The notes: a model not told the origin generated them from the sequence alone. Counted from the stretch's first letter, positions 6,977 to 13,862 are shown. The stretch: 17,097 nucleotides of DNA from Baffinella frigidus (GCA_026770585.1 MU647849.1:22155-39251); one strand, 5' to 3'. Program-made: numbers and translations.

Positions 6977-8194
6977 TTAGCGCATAGCCGAGATGTTTGC
7001 AGCGTTGGATGAGTTGAAGTATCTCGGTTGTCTCGCGCTTGTGTGGATGCGATATACGTCGTATTCGTAGCGTCGGAAGTAGAGCCCGTCTCTCTCCGTG
7101 GTGGCTTCCTTACCGTCCGGCTGCCTTCCGTCGACCACCCCTGGTCTGTCCCCGTCGGGGTGTGTCTTGTCCGGGTCTGTGTTGCGATACCCACGATAGC
7201 GCGGTGTGTTCCAGGCATGTGCTTCGGCCGGTGGTCCGATGCCGAGAAGGTGGAGAACGTCGGTAATACTCTTTGTCCCACGGACGGGCTTGCCGTCCCT
7301 GGGCCGCGGAAACGTAGTATGGAAGTGAAGCATTTCGCGCATGACCGTGTTGAACGCCAATGGGTCGTTGACAGTAAACCCACGACCACGGCGCAGAAAG
7401 AACTTGAGTTCTCCGTTGATTTCGTCTGCAACCCTGTCCGGGTCGACGACCATGCGGTCGGTGAGGGTACACCGCGGGTCTTGGCATGGCATTGTCATCA
7501 TCCAAGTGAAGGCTTGGTTGATGTGCCATAGTTTTTTGACCACTTGGTCTTTCAGCCCTGCACGGTAATTGCCAAACATACCGGTTTTGAAAAGCGGACC
7601 GTACTCGCACTGGATGTACTTGTGGAACTTGAGGTATCCGTTGATGTCTCCTCCCTCGAGAGTCGTGACGATTTCCTTAATCAATCCCGTGTTGATGTAG
7701 ATCGAAACGTCTTCGGGGTCCACTTTGACGGCACACGACACGTTTGCCTCGTAGACGGGTGGGGTGGCCCGTACGTAGTACGGGGTGTCTAGATCGACTT
7801 CGAGTGTAGGCTTACCCTGGCGAAATTTCGGGTCTGTTCGGCGCGCCGTTTTCTTGGATTCAGACAGAACGCGACGCGCCGTCTTTGCCTCTTCTCTGAG
7901 TTCCTTTTCCTTCTTCTTGAGCTCGATGTTGAATTCCTTCTTGTCCTTGCGTTCCGTGGCCGCCTTCTCGCGATCGTCGTTGGCTTGCTTCTTCTTCTTG
8001 GCACGACCTTCCTTGAGATCGTTCTTGAGCTTCTGTTCGCGGTCTTTGGTTGATTGTTTCTCTACGCGCTTGGTTGCACGCATGAGCACTGCCAAGAGAT
8101 TCTTCTTCTTCTTCTTACTGCCGTGGTTGTTGCTGGCCGGTGGGACAACTGAATCTCCACATGAGGGACCAGTCGGAATACTGTCCGACTCCAT
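6977..8194 (-). CDS. Lysine-rich coiled-coil protein, 405 aa
   Basis: It starts at the ATG at 8194. Residues 26-120 are extremely rich in Lys, Arg and Glu (runs such as GSKKKKKN and EGRAKKKKQ) and should form a long charged helix or coiled coil, possibly with nuclear-localisation signals. Residues ~130-300 look globular, with aromatic-rich segments (LWHINQAFTWMMTMPCQD near 215-232) and a few cysteines. The C-terminal ~80 residues are polar, with many Asp, Arg and Tyr. No catalytic motif is recognisable. The basic head suggests binding of nucleic acid or packing in the particle, which is inference. The region upstream is shared with the divergent oxygenase gene and holds the G-box array. An AATAAA on the minus strand at 6869-6874 is a possible 3' signal. 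Confidence 0.85.
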   Translation of the reverse strand: MESDSIPTGPSCGDSVVPPASNNHGSKKKKKNLLAVLMRATKRVEKQSTKDREQKLKNDLKEGRAKKKKQANDDREKAATERKDKKEFNIELKKKEKELREEAKTARRVLSESKKTARRTDPKFRQGKPTLEVDLDTPYYVRATPPVYEANVSCAVKVDPEDVSIYINTGLIKEIVTTLEGGDINGYLKFHKYIQCEYGPLFKTGMFGNYRAGLKDQVVKKLWHINQAFTWMMTMPCQDPRCTLTDRMVVDPDRVADEINGELKFFLRRGRGFTVNDPLAFNTVMREMLHFHTTFPRPRDGKPVRGTKSITDVLHLLGIGPPAEAHAWNTPRYRGYRNTDPDKTHPDGDRPGVVDGRQPDGKEATTERDGLYFRRYEYDVYRIHTSARQPRYFNSSNAANISAMR

Positions 8195-8281
8195 AAAGTC
8201 TTAAAATGGCAAACCGTGGCAGGCTCCGTGTTTGGTGGTAGATTTCCTAACCCGTGAGACTGAAACGGGATAACGAATTGC

Positions 8282-8388
8282 CTTCGTGCGCCGTCAAATT
8301 TTAGGCAACACGTGGTGTACCAAACTTAGACAACCCTTCGTCCGCCGTCAAATTTTAGTCAACACGTGGTGCACCAAATTTAGACACG
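8282..8388. promoter_or_regulatory. Double G-box repeat upstream of the oxygenase gene
   Basis: Two 55-bp direct repeats (8282-8336 and 8337-8388) share CCGTCAAATTTTAG, then CAACACGTGGTG (8306-8317 and 8360-8371), then ACCAAAnTTAGACA. The CACGTG cores are 54 bp apart, twice the 27-bp spacing at 1627-1693. CAACACGTGGTG also occurs twice, inverted, before ankyrin protein 2. A CAC triplet run follows (8419-8438). No gene is seen in 8195-8523. Confidence 0.8.
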
Positions 8389-8456
8389 TATTTGTACCTG
8401 CCGACTGTTTGTTTGTCCACCACCACCACCACCACCACTACCACACACGCCAACAG

Positions 8457-8463
8457 TATAAAG
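8457..8463 (+). promoter_or_regulatory. TATA box of the oxygenase gene
   Basis: TATAAAG about 61 nt before the ATG at 8524. It lies inside the upstream extension of the reading frame (8392-8523), which argues that the extension is 5' leader and not protein. Confidence 0.65.
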
Positions 8464-8523
8464 GCATCCCTTCGAGGTTGGGTTACTCGTCCCCGCCTCT
8501 TCCGAGAGACAGACCAATCGACC

Positions 8524-9867
8524 ATGCCCCGTGAGCCGAAAGCCAAGGCGCCTCGCATCCCCAAGGCCGCAAAGATCTCACTCACCCAGGAACAACTCGC
8601 TGCTGCGAAGCTCGCAGAGAAAGCCGCAAAACAGATCCACAACGTCGCAATGAACACGTTGAAGACACTTCCCCTCACCCCCCTCAAGGTCTTTGTGATC
8701 TCAGACCCTGCAGAGATGGACCTAGCAGTCGCGCACTTTGAGAAAGACGGGGTGGGCGCCTTGTCGATCTTCGAGACCGAAGCCCTCCGTGTCGCTTACT
8801 GTGAACGCGCCATCCGCTCCATCACCAACTCGACGCTTCGTGCATGCGCATACACGACCGAAATCGACAACAAACTCCCTTACATCAACGACGAAACCGA
8901 CCTCAAGGCGATGACGGGTGTCTTCGAGGGGACCTCCCGTGCCAAGGGGCTCTTCAATGCAGTCGGAAAATCCCCGTTCCCCCACGGGGGCTTCGGGGCT
9001 TCTGCGTTCGGGACTTCGTTCAACAGTGAGGAAATCTGGGAACTGCGGGGCAACGAACTTCTCGCCGAATTCACTCGGCGGGTGTGGGGGCCTGGGTTCG
9101 AACCACACTACACCCTAGACCGGAGCATCTTCAAGGTACCGAACGTGGGGGAAGATGCAATCAATCACACAGACCGGGTCCCATTCGCCAAAACACGCGA
9201 CGACATTTACAAGGTGATCCACGGGAAGATGGTTCTCAGCGAAGGAGGAACGTTCCTGTGTTGCCCTGGGTCGCACCTAGAGGAAGACGAAATCGAGCGC
9301 CTCTACAAACCCCACTACCCGAACGCCACCGGTGACAAGTTTGGACTCAACGCCGGCAAACCGGACCCGCTCAACATCTTTGGGCGCACTGTGAAATACA
9401 GCATCCCCCAAGGCGTCATCGTGATGTGGTCAACGGCCACCTGGCATGCGGTCGTCGCAAACCAGTCGGGCCGTGTCCAGTACGGCTTCTACGTCGGGTT
9501 TCAGTCGGACGTCTTGCGCCCGCGGTACAAGCTCGTAACAAGCGTAGATGAAGTCACTGACCGGTACAACACGTGGCGGTTCGGACAGGCACCCCGGGCA
9601 TACCCTTCGTGCGACAAAGTACAGCTCTACCCTTTCAGATGGAAGAACTTTATCAGACTGTTGGAGTCATACCTCATCAAGGTCGACAAGTCGAGCCCCC
9701 GCTTCGACTTCAGCAAGCGGGAGATGTCCACCAAGCCAGGCATCTTCGTCCCGGACATGGTGGAGGTCCCAGACCCTACCTACGCCCCCGTGCGGTTGTC
9801 ACAGCTCGCACGGGAGATGCTGGTTGGCAAGGACAGGGTCGAGGCCTTCGACTTTGGCATGGCTTAG
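8524..9867 (+). CDS. PhyH-like Fe(II)/2-oxoglutarate dioxygenase
   Basis: 447 residues from an ATG in good context (A at -3), 61 nt after a TATA box. Family features are the HxD pair in NHTDRV (H215, D217), the GGTFLCCPGSH segment (residues 241-251), and the distal histidine in TATWHAVVANQSGRV (H308) followed nine residues on by R317. These give the 2-His-1-carboxylate iron triad and the arginine expected to hold 2-oxoglutarate in a double-stranded beta-helix fold. Phytanoyl-CoA dioxygenase relatives hydroxylate small molecules, lipids, amino acids or proteins; the substrate here cannot be read from sequence. The first 45 residues are basic and Ala/Lys-rich, perhaps for nuclear or nucleic-acid contact. 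The ~120 residues after R317 extend past the core. GC-rich codon use suggests good expression. Confidence 0.85.
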   Translation: MPREPKAKAPRIPKAAKISLTQEQLAAAKLAEKAAKQIHNVAMNTLKTLPLTPLKVFVISDPAEMDLAVAHFEKDGVGALSIFETEALRVAYCERAIRSITNSTLRACAYTTEIDNKLPYINDETDLKAMTGVFEGTSRAKGLFNAVGKSPFPHGGFGASAFGTSFNSEEIWELRGNELLAEFTRRVWGPGFEPHYTLDRSIFKVPNVGEDAINHTDRVPFAKTRDDIYKVIHGKMVLSEGGTFLCCPGSHLEEDEIERLYKPHYPNATGDKFGLNAGKPDPLNIFGRTVKYSIPQGVIVMWSTATWHAVVANQSGRVQYGFYVGFQSDVLRPRYKLVTSVDEVTDRYNTWRFGQAPRAYPSCDKVQLYPFRWKNFIRLLESYLIKVDKSSPRFDFSKREMSTKPGIFVPDMVEVPDPTYAPVRLSQLAREMLVGKDRVEAFDFGMA

Positions 9868-9872
9868 TGAAG

Positions 9873-9948
9873 TGGTGTGTGTGGGTGTGTGAGTATGTGA
9901 GTGTGGGTGTGTGGGTGTGTGGGTGTGTGGGTGTGTGGGTGTATGCGT
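9873..9948. repeat. GT-rich microsatellite, period about 8
   Basis: GTGTGGGT-type units run from just after the oxygenase stop to 9948. The tract is in the gap between convergent genes and has no coding role I can see. Confidence 0.9.
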
Positions 9949-10000
9949 GAGTAAAGTCTGGTTAACACAACGGTATGCATTGCATCTCACAACCTTCAGC

Positions 10001-10019
10001 GAGAGAGAGAGAGAGAGAG
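10001..10019. repeat. GA dinucleotide run
   Basis: Uninterrupted GAGAGA run, 19 nt, about 45 nt after the stop of the minus-strand gene ending at 10065. Comparable purine or pyrimidine runs lie behind the genes ending at 3936 and 13863. Confidence 0.9.
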
Positions 10020-10064
10020 TCTGTATATACGTGTTACACCCACAACACTAGCCCCCACACACCT

Positions 10065-11339
10065 CTAAAAGTCGCCAAACATCGCCAGGTCCCGTTTGTA
10101 CGTGGCCAACCACTTGGCAGGTTGCTGGACTTTGCTAAGCTGTCCGTCTGTACCACTCCTTATGGATGTGACGAAGTTCTCTGAATTGAGGCCTTGGATA
10201 CGAACGTTGTTGATGTATGAGATACCGCAAGTGAACGTCGGTGTACGATTTCCTGATTTTTCAATCGCGTTGATGTCACACCGGCGAAGTTTTTGGTATA
10301 ATTTTCCAGCACCACAGACTCGCCACATACGCTCCACCCCGAAACGTCGTGTATCAAAGTACGTTTGTAACTTTGTCTCAAATGCAGAACAGGCACAGGC
10401 GGTATCGAACGTCGCTAACGGTATCGTAACCAGTTGGATGTCACGGTAGCTACTGTCAGTTGCGCGATACCGCTGTCCAGTATCTCCGTTGACGAGAACG
10501 GGTCTGGGGTCTCGTAGTATGAACCTCTCTGCTTCTGCAAAGCTCTGGCCTGGCCTTTTCGTTATTCCGCTGTCTCGCGCTAGCCATATGTACATGCTTG
10601 CGTATAGCTGTCGGTCCACAAACGCCTGTCGCAGCGTCAATCCGTGTAGATTGTCCACGATAGTTGGTGTTTTGCTATCTAACAGCGTTGAGAGCATACT
10701 GTCCATCTGTGTACTTGTCAGTAAATGAGATTTGAGCTGGATGTCGGTGTTTTTGCGAAGAAATTCCGTTACGTACTCCTTTTCGATCGCGTTTATCCGA
10801 GACGCATGTGTCCTTCGGCGAACACGCGCGAGTTCTCGGTTTGCGGGGTGTGCCCTATGGGCAAGAAGACGTGCTTTGGTAGCCGGACGAGACGCGTGAA
10901 GTTTGTTGGCAACACGGGTACGACAAGGGGAGTTGCGCTTATACTCGATACCACGTTTCCGGTATTGTTTTTTGTATGAAGATGGTGTTCTCTTCTTGTT
11001 CATGGCGTTCCAGTGAGATGCATAAGATTTTATGTGGGCAGCGTTTACGACCCTGTATCGCTGTTTATTGGTCAACAGTTCCCACGTCTCTGGGGTGCCG
11101 GTGTATGTTACCGGAACTGGAACAATCGCTTTCTTTTTGTAGGTTGTAGCCCTGGGGACAGGCTGTGGTCGTTTCAATGTTTGCTTATTGTTCTCGTAAT
11201 ACGCCTTATTATATTCTTGGAAATGCAACTTCCTTTTAGCCGCTTTGGCAAGTTGTTCCATTACAGTTATTAGTTTCGTCTTACCACCGCTACCTCCCTT
11301 CTTGATGGTCAGAGCCGGTGCAAGAGGGTCGTCTTGCAT
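10065..11339 (-). CDS. Basic 424-aa protein, possibly a degenerate GIY-YIG/HNH-type endonuclease relative
   Basis: The first ATG is at 11339; the frame extends to 11438 only through a GTG. The N-terminal half is very basic. Residues 40-56 (FQEYNKAYYENNKQTLK) resemble the YYxxNK-type motif that often precedes nuclease domains in phage and algal-virus homing-type endonucleases. Residues 120-190 are Arg/Ala/His-rich. The C-terminal half looks globular. ACSAFETKLQTYFDTRRFGVER (near 315-336) recalls the E...F..R..G.E signature of T5orf172-like GIY-YIG proteins, but no clear GIY-YIG start motif is visible, so this is a weak resemblance only. DNA binding is plausible from the charge. Two GGCGTTGTTTG direct repeats lie upstream. 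Confidence 0.75.
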   Translation of the reverse strand: MQDDPLAPALTIKKGGSGGKTKLITVMEQLAKAAKRKLHFQEYNKAYYENNKQTLKRPQPVPRATTYKKKAIVPVPVTYTGTPETWELLTNKQRYRVVNAAHIKSYASHWNAMNKKRTPSSYKKQYRKRGIEYKRNSPCRTRVANKLHASRPATKARLLAHRAHPANRELARVRRRTHASRINAIEKEYVTEFLRKNTDIQLKSHLLTSTQMDSMLSTLLDSKTPTIVDNLHGLTLRQAFVDRQLYASMYIWLARDSGITKRPGQSFAEAERFILRDPRPVLVNGDTGQRYRATDSSYRDIQLVTIPLATFDTACACSAFETKLQTYFDTRRFGVERMWRVCGAGKLYQKLRRCDINAIEKSGNRTPTFTCGISYINNVRIQGLNSENFVTSIRSGTDGQLSKVQQPAKWLATYKRDLAMFGDF

Positions 11340-11439
11340 GATGGACTTTCGCGGGGTACTTCGTAGTAGCACAGAGACACCCGTATATGTGTTGCATGTG
11401 ACCAAAAAAGACCCTACGCGTCCCCTATCGTACAACACA

Positions 11440-11476
11440 GGCGTTGTTTGTGGACACGGGCGTTGTTTGAGGACAC
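11440..11476. repeat. 19-bp direct repeat, two copies
   Basis: GGCGTTGTTTGnGGACAC at 11440-11457 and 11459-11476, differing at one base. It lies between ankyrin protein 2 and the 424-aa gene, both on the minus strand, so it could be part of the promoter of the latter. Confidence 0.8.
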
Positions 11477-11497
11477 AGGGGTTCGTGGAACCAGTTC

Positions 11498-11503
11498 TTT
11501 ATT
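11498..11503 (-). terminator. Possible AATAAA polyadenylation signal for ankyrin protein 2
   Basis: AATAAA on the minus strand, 34 nt after the stop at 11537. Confidence 0.45.
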
Positions 11504-11536
11504 AAACACATGGATATGTAGGCTGTAGAGACCCCT

Positions 11537-12607
11537 CTAAACACTCGAGACGTCCACTGTCTTGTAAACACCGGTGGGACGAAGTGGAGTGGCTGGATAT
11601 GCCGGGTCGAAGTCGTTGCAGACGTTGGCCATTATCATCTGAAGAAGTCCCGGTTCTTCTGCCAACTCGTGTAAGCTGCAGTTGTCCGACCCAAGACGAT
11701 CGTGTGTAGACATACAGACAGCCACCGCCCAGTCGTCGCAGGTGTTGTCCATGTAGTGGGATAGTATAGATGCGTTCAAATCGAACAGCGCCTCTTCACT
11801 GGAGTTCAGCGAATTCAACACGACCACTCGTTGTTTGAAATCCGAGAGAGTTTGGAGTGGTGTCGATCCTGTGTTCGTGTCACCGTTGCCCACGTTTCGA
11901 GTTCGGTTTGCACACCGGAGATGAGGGTTTGCCCCCGCGGTGAGAAGGAGACGAAGCACGTCGGTACCCCTATCGGATGTGTTGCAAACCGCGTGGTGTA
12001 ACAGGGTCTTCTTGTCGGTCATGTCGTACCAGTTTGGGCAGACACCCTCGTTGAGAAAGAACTCGACGAGTTCGAAATGGGAACCCTTTACCGCACTCAC
12101 CATGGCAGTTTCGCCACCTTGGCTGGATTGCCAGAGATTGGCACCATGTAGGCGCATGCTCTTGACGACATCGATGAAGTTGTTTTGTACAGCATACACG
12201 AACGTATTCATCCCCCATAAGGCGTGTCTTGCGTTGGGGTCCGCTCCATGGGATAGTAGCATAATTGCTGACTCGTTCATCCCCATAAAGACGGTGCGGG
12301 CAAGGACGTCCCAAGATGTGCGACGGGTCGTATCTTGCCAGTTGATGTCGGCCCCGTATGAATTGATCAACATCTTGATTTTCGAAGGGGTGTCGACCGC
12401 GTTTACGCATGTAATTGCGTCAAGGAGTTGTCTGCTGTGGCACTGTGAGAGGGGTTGCTTTGCAAGGACTCCACTGCATTGCTGTGTTCTCTTGGTCCAG
12501 TCGGAAAGGTTGTGCACCATTGTATCCAAGCTGCTGGCAGCCACCGTATCGACCAATCGGTCGAACTCTCGACCCATGGATTGGATATGCCTTTTCCTGT
12601 TTGGCAT
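11537..12607 (-). CDS. Ankyrin-repeat protein 2, paralogue of protein 1
   Basis: 356 residues from the ATG at 12607. An upstream in-frame ATG at 12691 is unlikely to be used because the TATAAAG box lies between the two ATGs and the extra codons would be G-box promoter repeat. About five ankyrin repeats lie near residues 60-92, 98-128, 132-161, 165-195 and 198-231, with clear units such as INSYGADINW and LLLTAGANPHLRC. The N-terminal region shares FD-x-L and the WT pair with ankyrin protein 1, and repeat order and spacing agree. It has an extra ~100-residue C-terminal region without visible repeats, in which an F-box-like or other effector module could hide; I cannot see one. The likely role is protein binding. 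Confidence 0.9.
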   Translation of the reverse strand: MPNRKRHIQSMGREFDRLVDTVAASSLDTMVHNLSDWTKRTQQCSGVLAKQPLSQCHSRQLLDAITCVNAVDTPSKIKMLINSYGADINWQDTTRRTSWDVLARTVFMGMNESAIMLLSHGADPNARHALWGMNTFVYAVQNNFIDVVKSMRLHGANLWQSSQGGETAMVSAVKGSHFELVEFFLNEGVCPNWYDMTDKKTLLHHAVCNTSDRGTDVLRLLLTAGANPHLRCANRTRNVGNGDTNTGSTPLQTLSDFKQRVVVLNSLNSSEEALFDLNASILSHYMDNTCDDWAVAVCMSTHDRLGSDNCSLHELAEEPGLLQMIMANVCNDFDPAYPATPLRPTGVYKTVDVSSV

Positions 12608-12658
12608 GTCGGGTGTAGCGTGGGTGGATGAGATCTGAAGGTTCGATAAAGAAATTGT

Positions 12659-12665
12659 CTTTATA
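12659..12665 (-). promoter_or_regulatory. TATA box of ankyrin protein 2
   Basis: TATAAAG on the minus strand, about 52 nt before the ATG at 12607. The heptamer is identical to that of the oxygenase gene. Confidence 0.65.
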
Positions 12666-12675
12666 GACGTGTGTA

Positions 12676-12712
12676 CACCACGTGTTGGCATAAAGATTCA
12701 CACCACGTGTTG
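12676..12712 (-). promoter_or_regulatory. Double G-box repeat upstream of ankyrin protein 2
   Basis: Two copies of CAACACGTGGTG read on the minus strand (12676-12687 and 12701-12712), 25 bp apart, each preceded by CTTTATGnC. The 12-base core is identical to that before the oxygenase gene and points towards the gene in both cases. Confidence 0.8.
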
Positions 12713-12727
12713 ACATAAAGATATACG

Positions 12728-12821
12728 CTTATTATATTTCAGTCAACCCCGAAATATAATAATAAACTTATTATATTTCAGTCAACTCTACGGAGATTCG
12801 GGGTTATTTCAGTCAACTCCA
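12728..12821. repeat. AT-rich TTTCAGTCAAC repeats upstream of the chromodomain gene
   Basis: TTATTATATTTCAGTCAAC occurs at 12729 and 12768, and a shorter TTATTTCAGTCAACTCC at 12805. An inverted half (12751-12762) pairs with the first copy (12729-12740) as a perfect 12-bp stem around a 10-base loop. The block lies between the G-box array and the TATA box of the chromodomain gene, so a regulatory role is likely. Confidence 0.75.
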
Positions 12822-12826
12822 TCTGC

Positions 12827-12833
12827 TATAAAT
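12827..12833 (+). promoter_or_regulatory. TATA box of the chromodomain gene
   Basis: TATAAAT about 72 nt before the ATG at 12905 and directly after the third TTTCAGTCAAC repeat. Confidence 0.6.
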
Positions 12834-12904
12834 CACCCATTCCGGTTCGACCGATTCCACATCCACCAACCGCCAACCCCGGCACGCTGGGTTTTCTTGA
12901 AAAG

Positions 12905-13399
12905 ATGCCCGTGTTGATGGGGGTTGGGAGGAGTCTCACCAATCCGTTTAATCCAGATCCCATCATCCGCCCTGGCACCAAATGCAATGTGGTTAAGAAG
13001 CGTGCCATTGCGAATAAGAAAATGTCCGTGTACAGGAGTCTCAGTGCCCCGATGCTGGAGGGCTTCCCCGCGCGGTCTGCTGCTTCGATCAAGCGTGCGC
13101 TGGTCTCCAAAGCAGACATCCTGAAACATAAGAAGTTTCTCAAGAAGCACTCGACGATGCCTTCTGAAGCAATGAAGCAGCTGACCGACTTGGAGTATTT
13201 TAATTACTACCACCACATCCCGCCGACCCCGCTCAAGTCCAAGAAAGGGGACCTACTGTTTGAGGTAGACCGAGTGCTGGGCAAGATCGTGTGCGATTGT
13301 GGTTGCACCAAGTACCTTGTCAAGTGGGCTGGTTACCCCCACAGCGACAACTCGTGCATCACAGAGCTTCCTGAAGAATTCCGGGCCGACTGGGCTTAG
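12905..13399 (+). CDS. Small chromodomain protein, 164 aa
   Basis: Residues ~117-160 match a chromodomain: LFEVDRVLGK, then KYLVKWAGYP, then a C-terminal helix (ELPEEFRADW). The three aromatic-cage positions are filled by F119, W141 and Y144, so binding of a methylated lysine is possible. The usual tryptophan of the NTWEP segment is replaced (DNSCITE), and a CDCGC insert lies between strands. The first ~110 residues are basic, with many Lys and Ser, and may bind DNA or carry a nuclear signal. Known chromodomains read histone tails (HP1, Polycomb) or guide retroelement integrases. Here there is no integrase or reverse transcriptase nearby, so a free chromatin-reading protein is the better guess. 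The ATG at 12917 (M5) is an alternative start. Confidence 0.85.
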   Translation: MPVLMGVGRSLTNPFNPDPIIRPGTKCNVVKKRAIANKKMSVYRSLSAPMLEGFPARSAASIKRALVSKADILKHKKFLKKHSTMPSEAMKQLTDLEYFNYYHHIPPTPLKSKKGDLLFEVDRVLGKIVCDCGCTKYLVKWAGYPHSDNSCITELPEEFRADWA

Positions 13400-13514
13400 T
13401 GTACCACGCACAAAACGGGAAGGGGTGTTGGGCTGTTGAGAGCCATGGGGTGGACGCATGTACAACGTACTAGGCAGTGCGGTGTCGTTACTACCAGTGA
13501 CACAGCCACCTTTG

Positions 13515-13520
13515 AATAAA
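13515..13520 (+). terminator. Possible AATAAA polyadenylation signal of the chromodomain gene
   Basis: AATAAA on the plus strand, about 115 nt after the stop at 13399. Confidence 0.4.
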
Positions 13521-13655
13521 ACAAACATGGACTTGTATGAATGACCTTTTTTAGACACATTCGTACAAAGACGCCCGCGCGTGTTCCCCACACCCCACCC
13601 CCTCGAGAGATACCCGTGCACTGCTTACGAGGCACGTATATCCCTATACTCCACA

Positions 13656-13679
13656 GAGTCCTAGGACATACCTTGGATC
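13656..13679. repeat. Degenerate copy of the AvrII-type hairpin
   Basis: GAGTCCTAGG, then ACATA, then CCTTGGATC: the same layout as the two perfect hairpins downstream, but with mismatches in the right arm. It is probably a decayed copy. The remainder of 13400-13655 shows no gene. Confidence 0.6.
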
Positions 13680-13713
13680 ACTTGGTTGCCAATTTTGGCC
13701 GCTTCCATACCGT

Positions 13714-13740
13714 AGGGTCCTAGGACATGCCTAGGACCCT
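13714..13740. repeat. Perfect hairpin 1, 11-bp stem, ACATG loop
   Basis: AGGGTCCTAGG, loop ACATG, CCTAGGACCCT; all 11 stem pairs match. It lies between the convergent chromodomain gene (plus) and the 86-aa gene (minus). Confidence 0.9.
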
Positions 13741-13793
13741 GGGGTTGTTTAGAACCCGTACCATTTCTTAAGGGGTGGGGGGTCCGCCCCGTA

Positions 13794-13818
13794 GGGTCCT
13801 GGGACATGCCCAGGACCC
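13794..13818. repeat. Perfect hairpin 2, 10-bp stem, ACATG loop
   Basis: GGGTCCTGGG, loop ACATG, CCCAGGACCC; all 10 pairs match. Compared with hairpin 1, one stem position differs on each arm so that an A-T pair becomes G-C and pairing is kept, while the loop is unchanged. It ends 45 nt after the 86-aa gene's stop, followed by a CT run (13829-13842). Confidence 0.9.
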
Positions 13819-13862
13819 AAGTCTCCCCCTCTCTCTCTCTCTCGCTCCAACAAGAGACACAT

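Noticed and set aside
6874-7610. Minus- and plus-strand frames within the 405-aa gene
   Set aside because: They are out of frame with the long lysine-rich protein and have no start context or motif.
8392-8523. 44-residue N-terminal extension of the oxygenase
   Set aside because: It contains the TATA box and a CAC triplet run (poly-Thr in the translation), so it is leader or promoter.
12608-12691. 28-residue N-terminal extension of ankyrin protein 2
   Set aside because: It covers the TATA box and part of the G-box repeat; the ATG at 12607 fits the promoter better.
13253-13635. Minus-strand frames of 122 and 79 aa
   Set aside because: They are antisense to the chromodomain or extend into non-coding sequence without motif or promoter.
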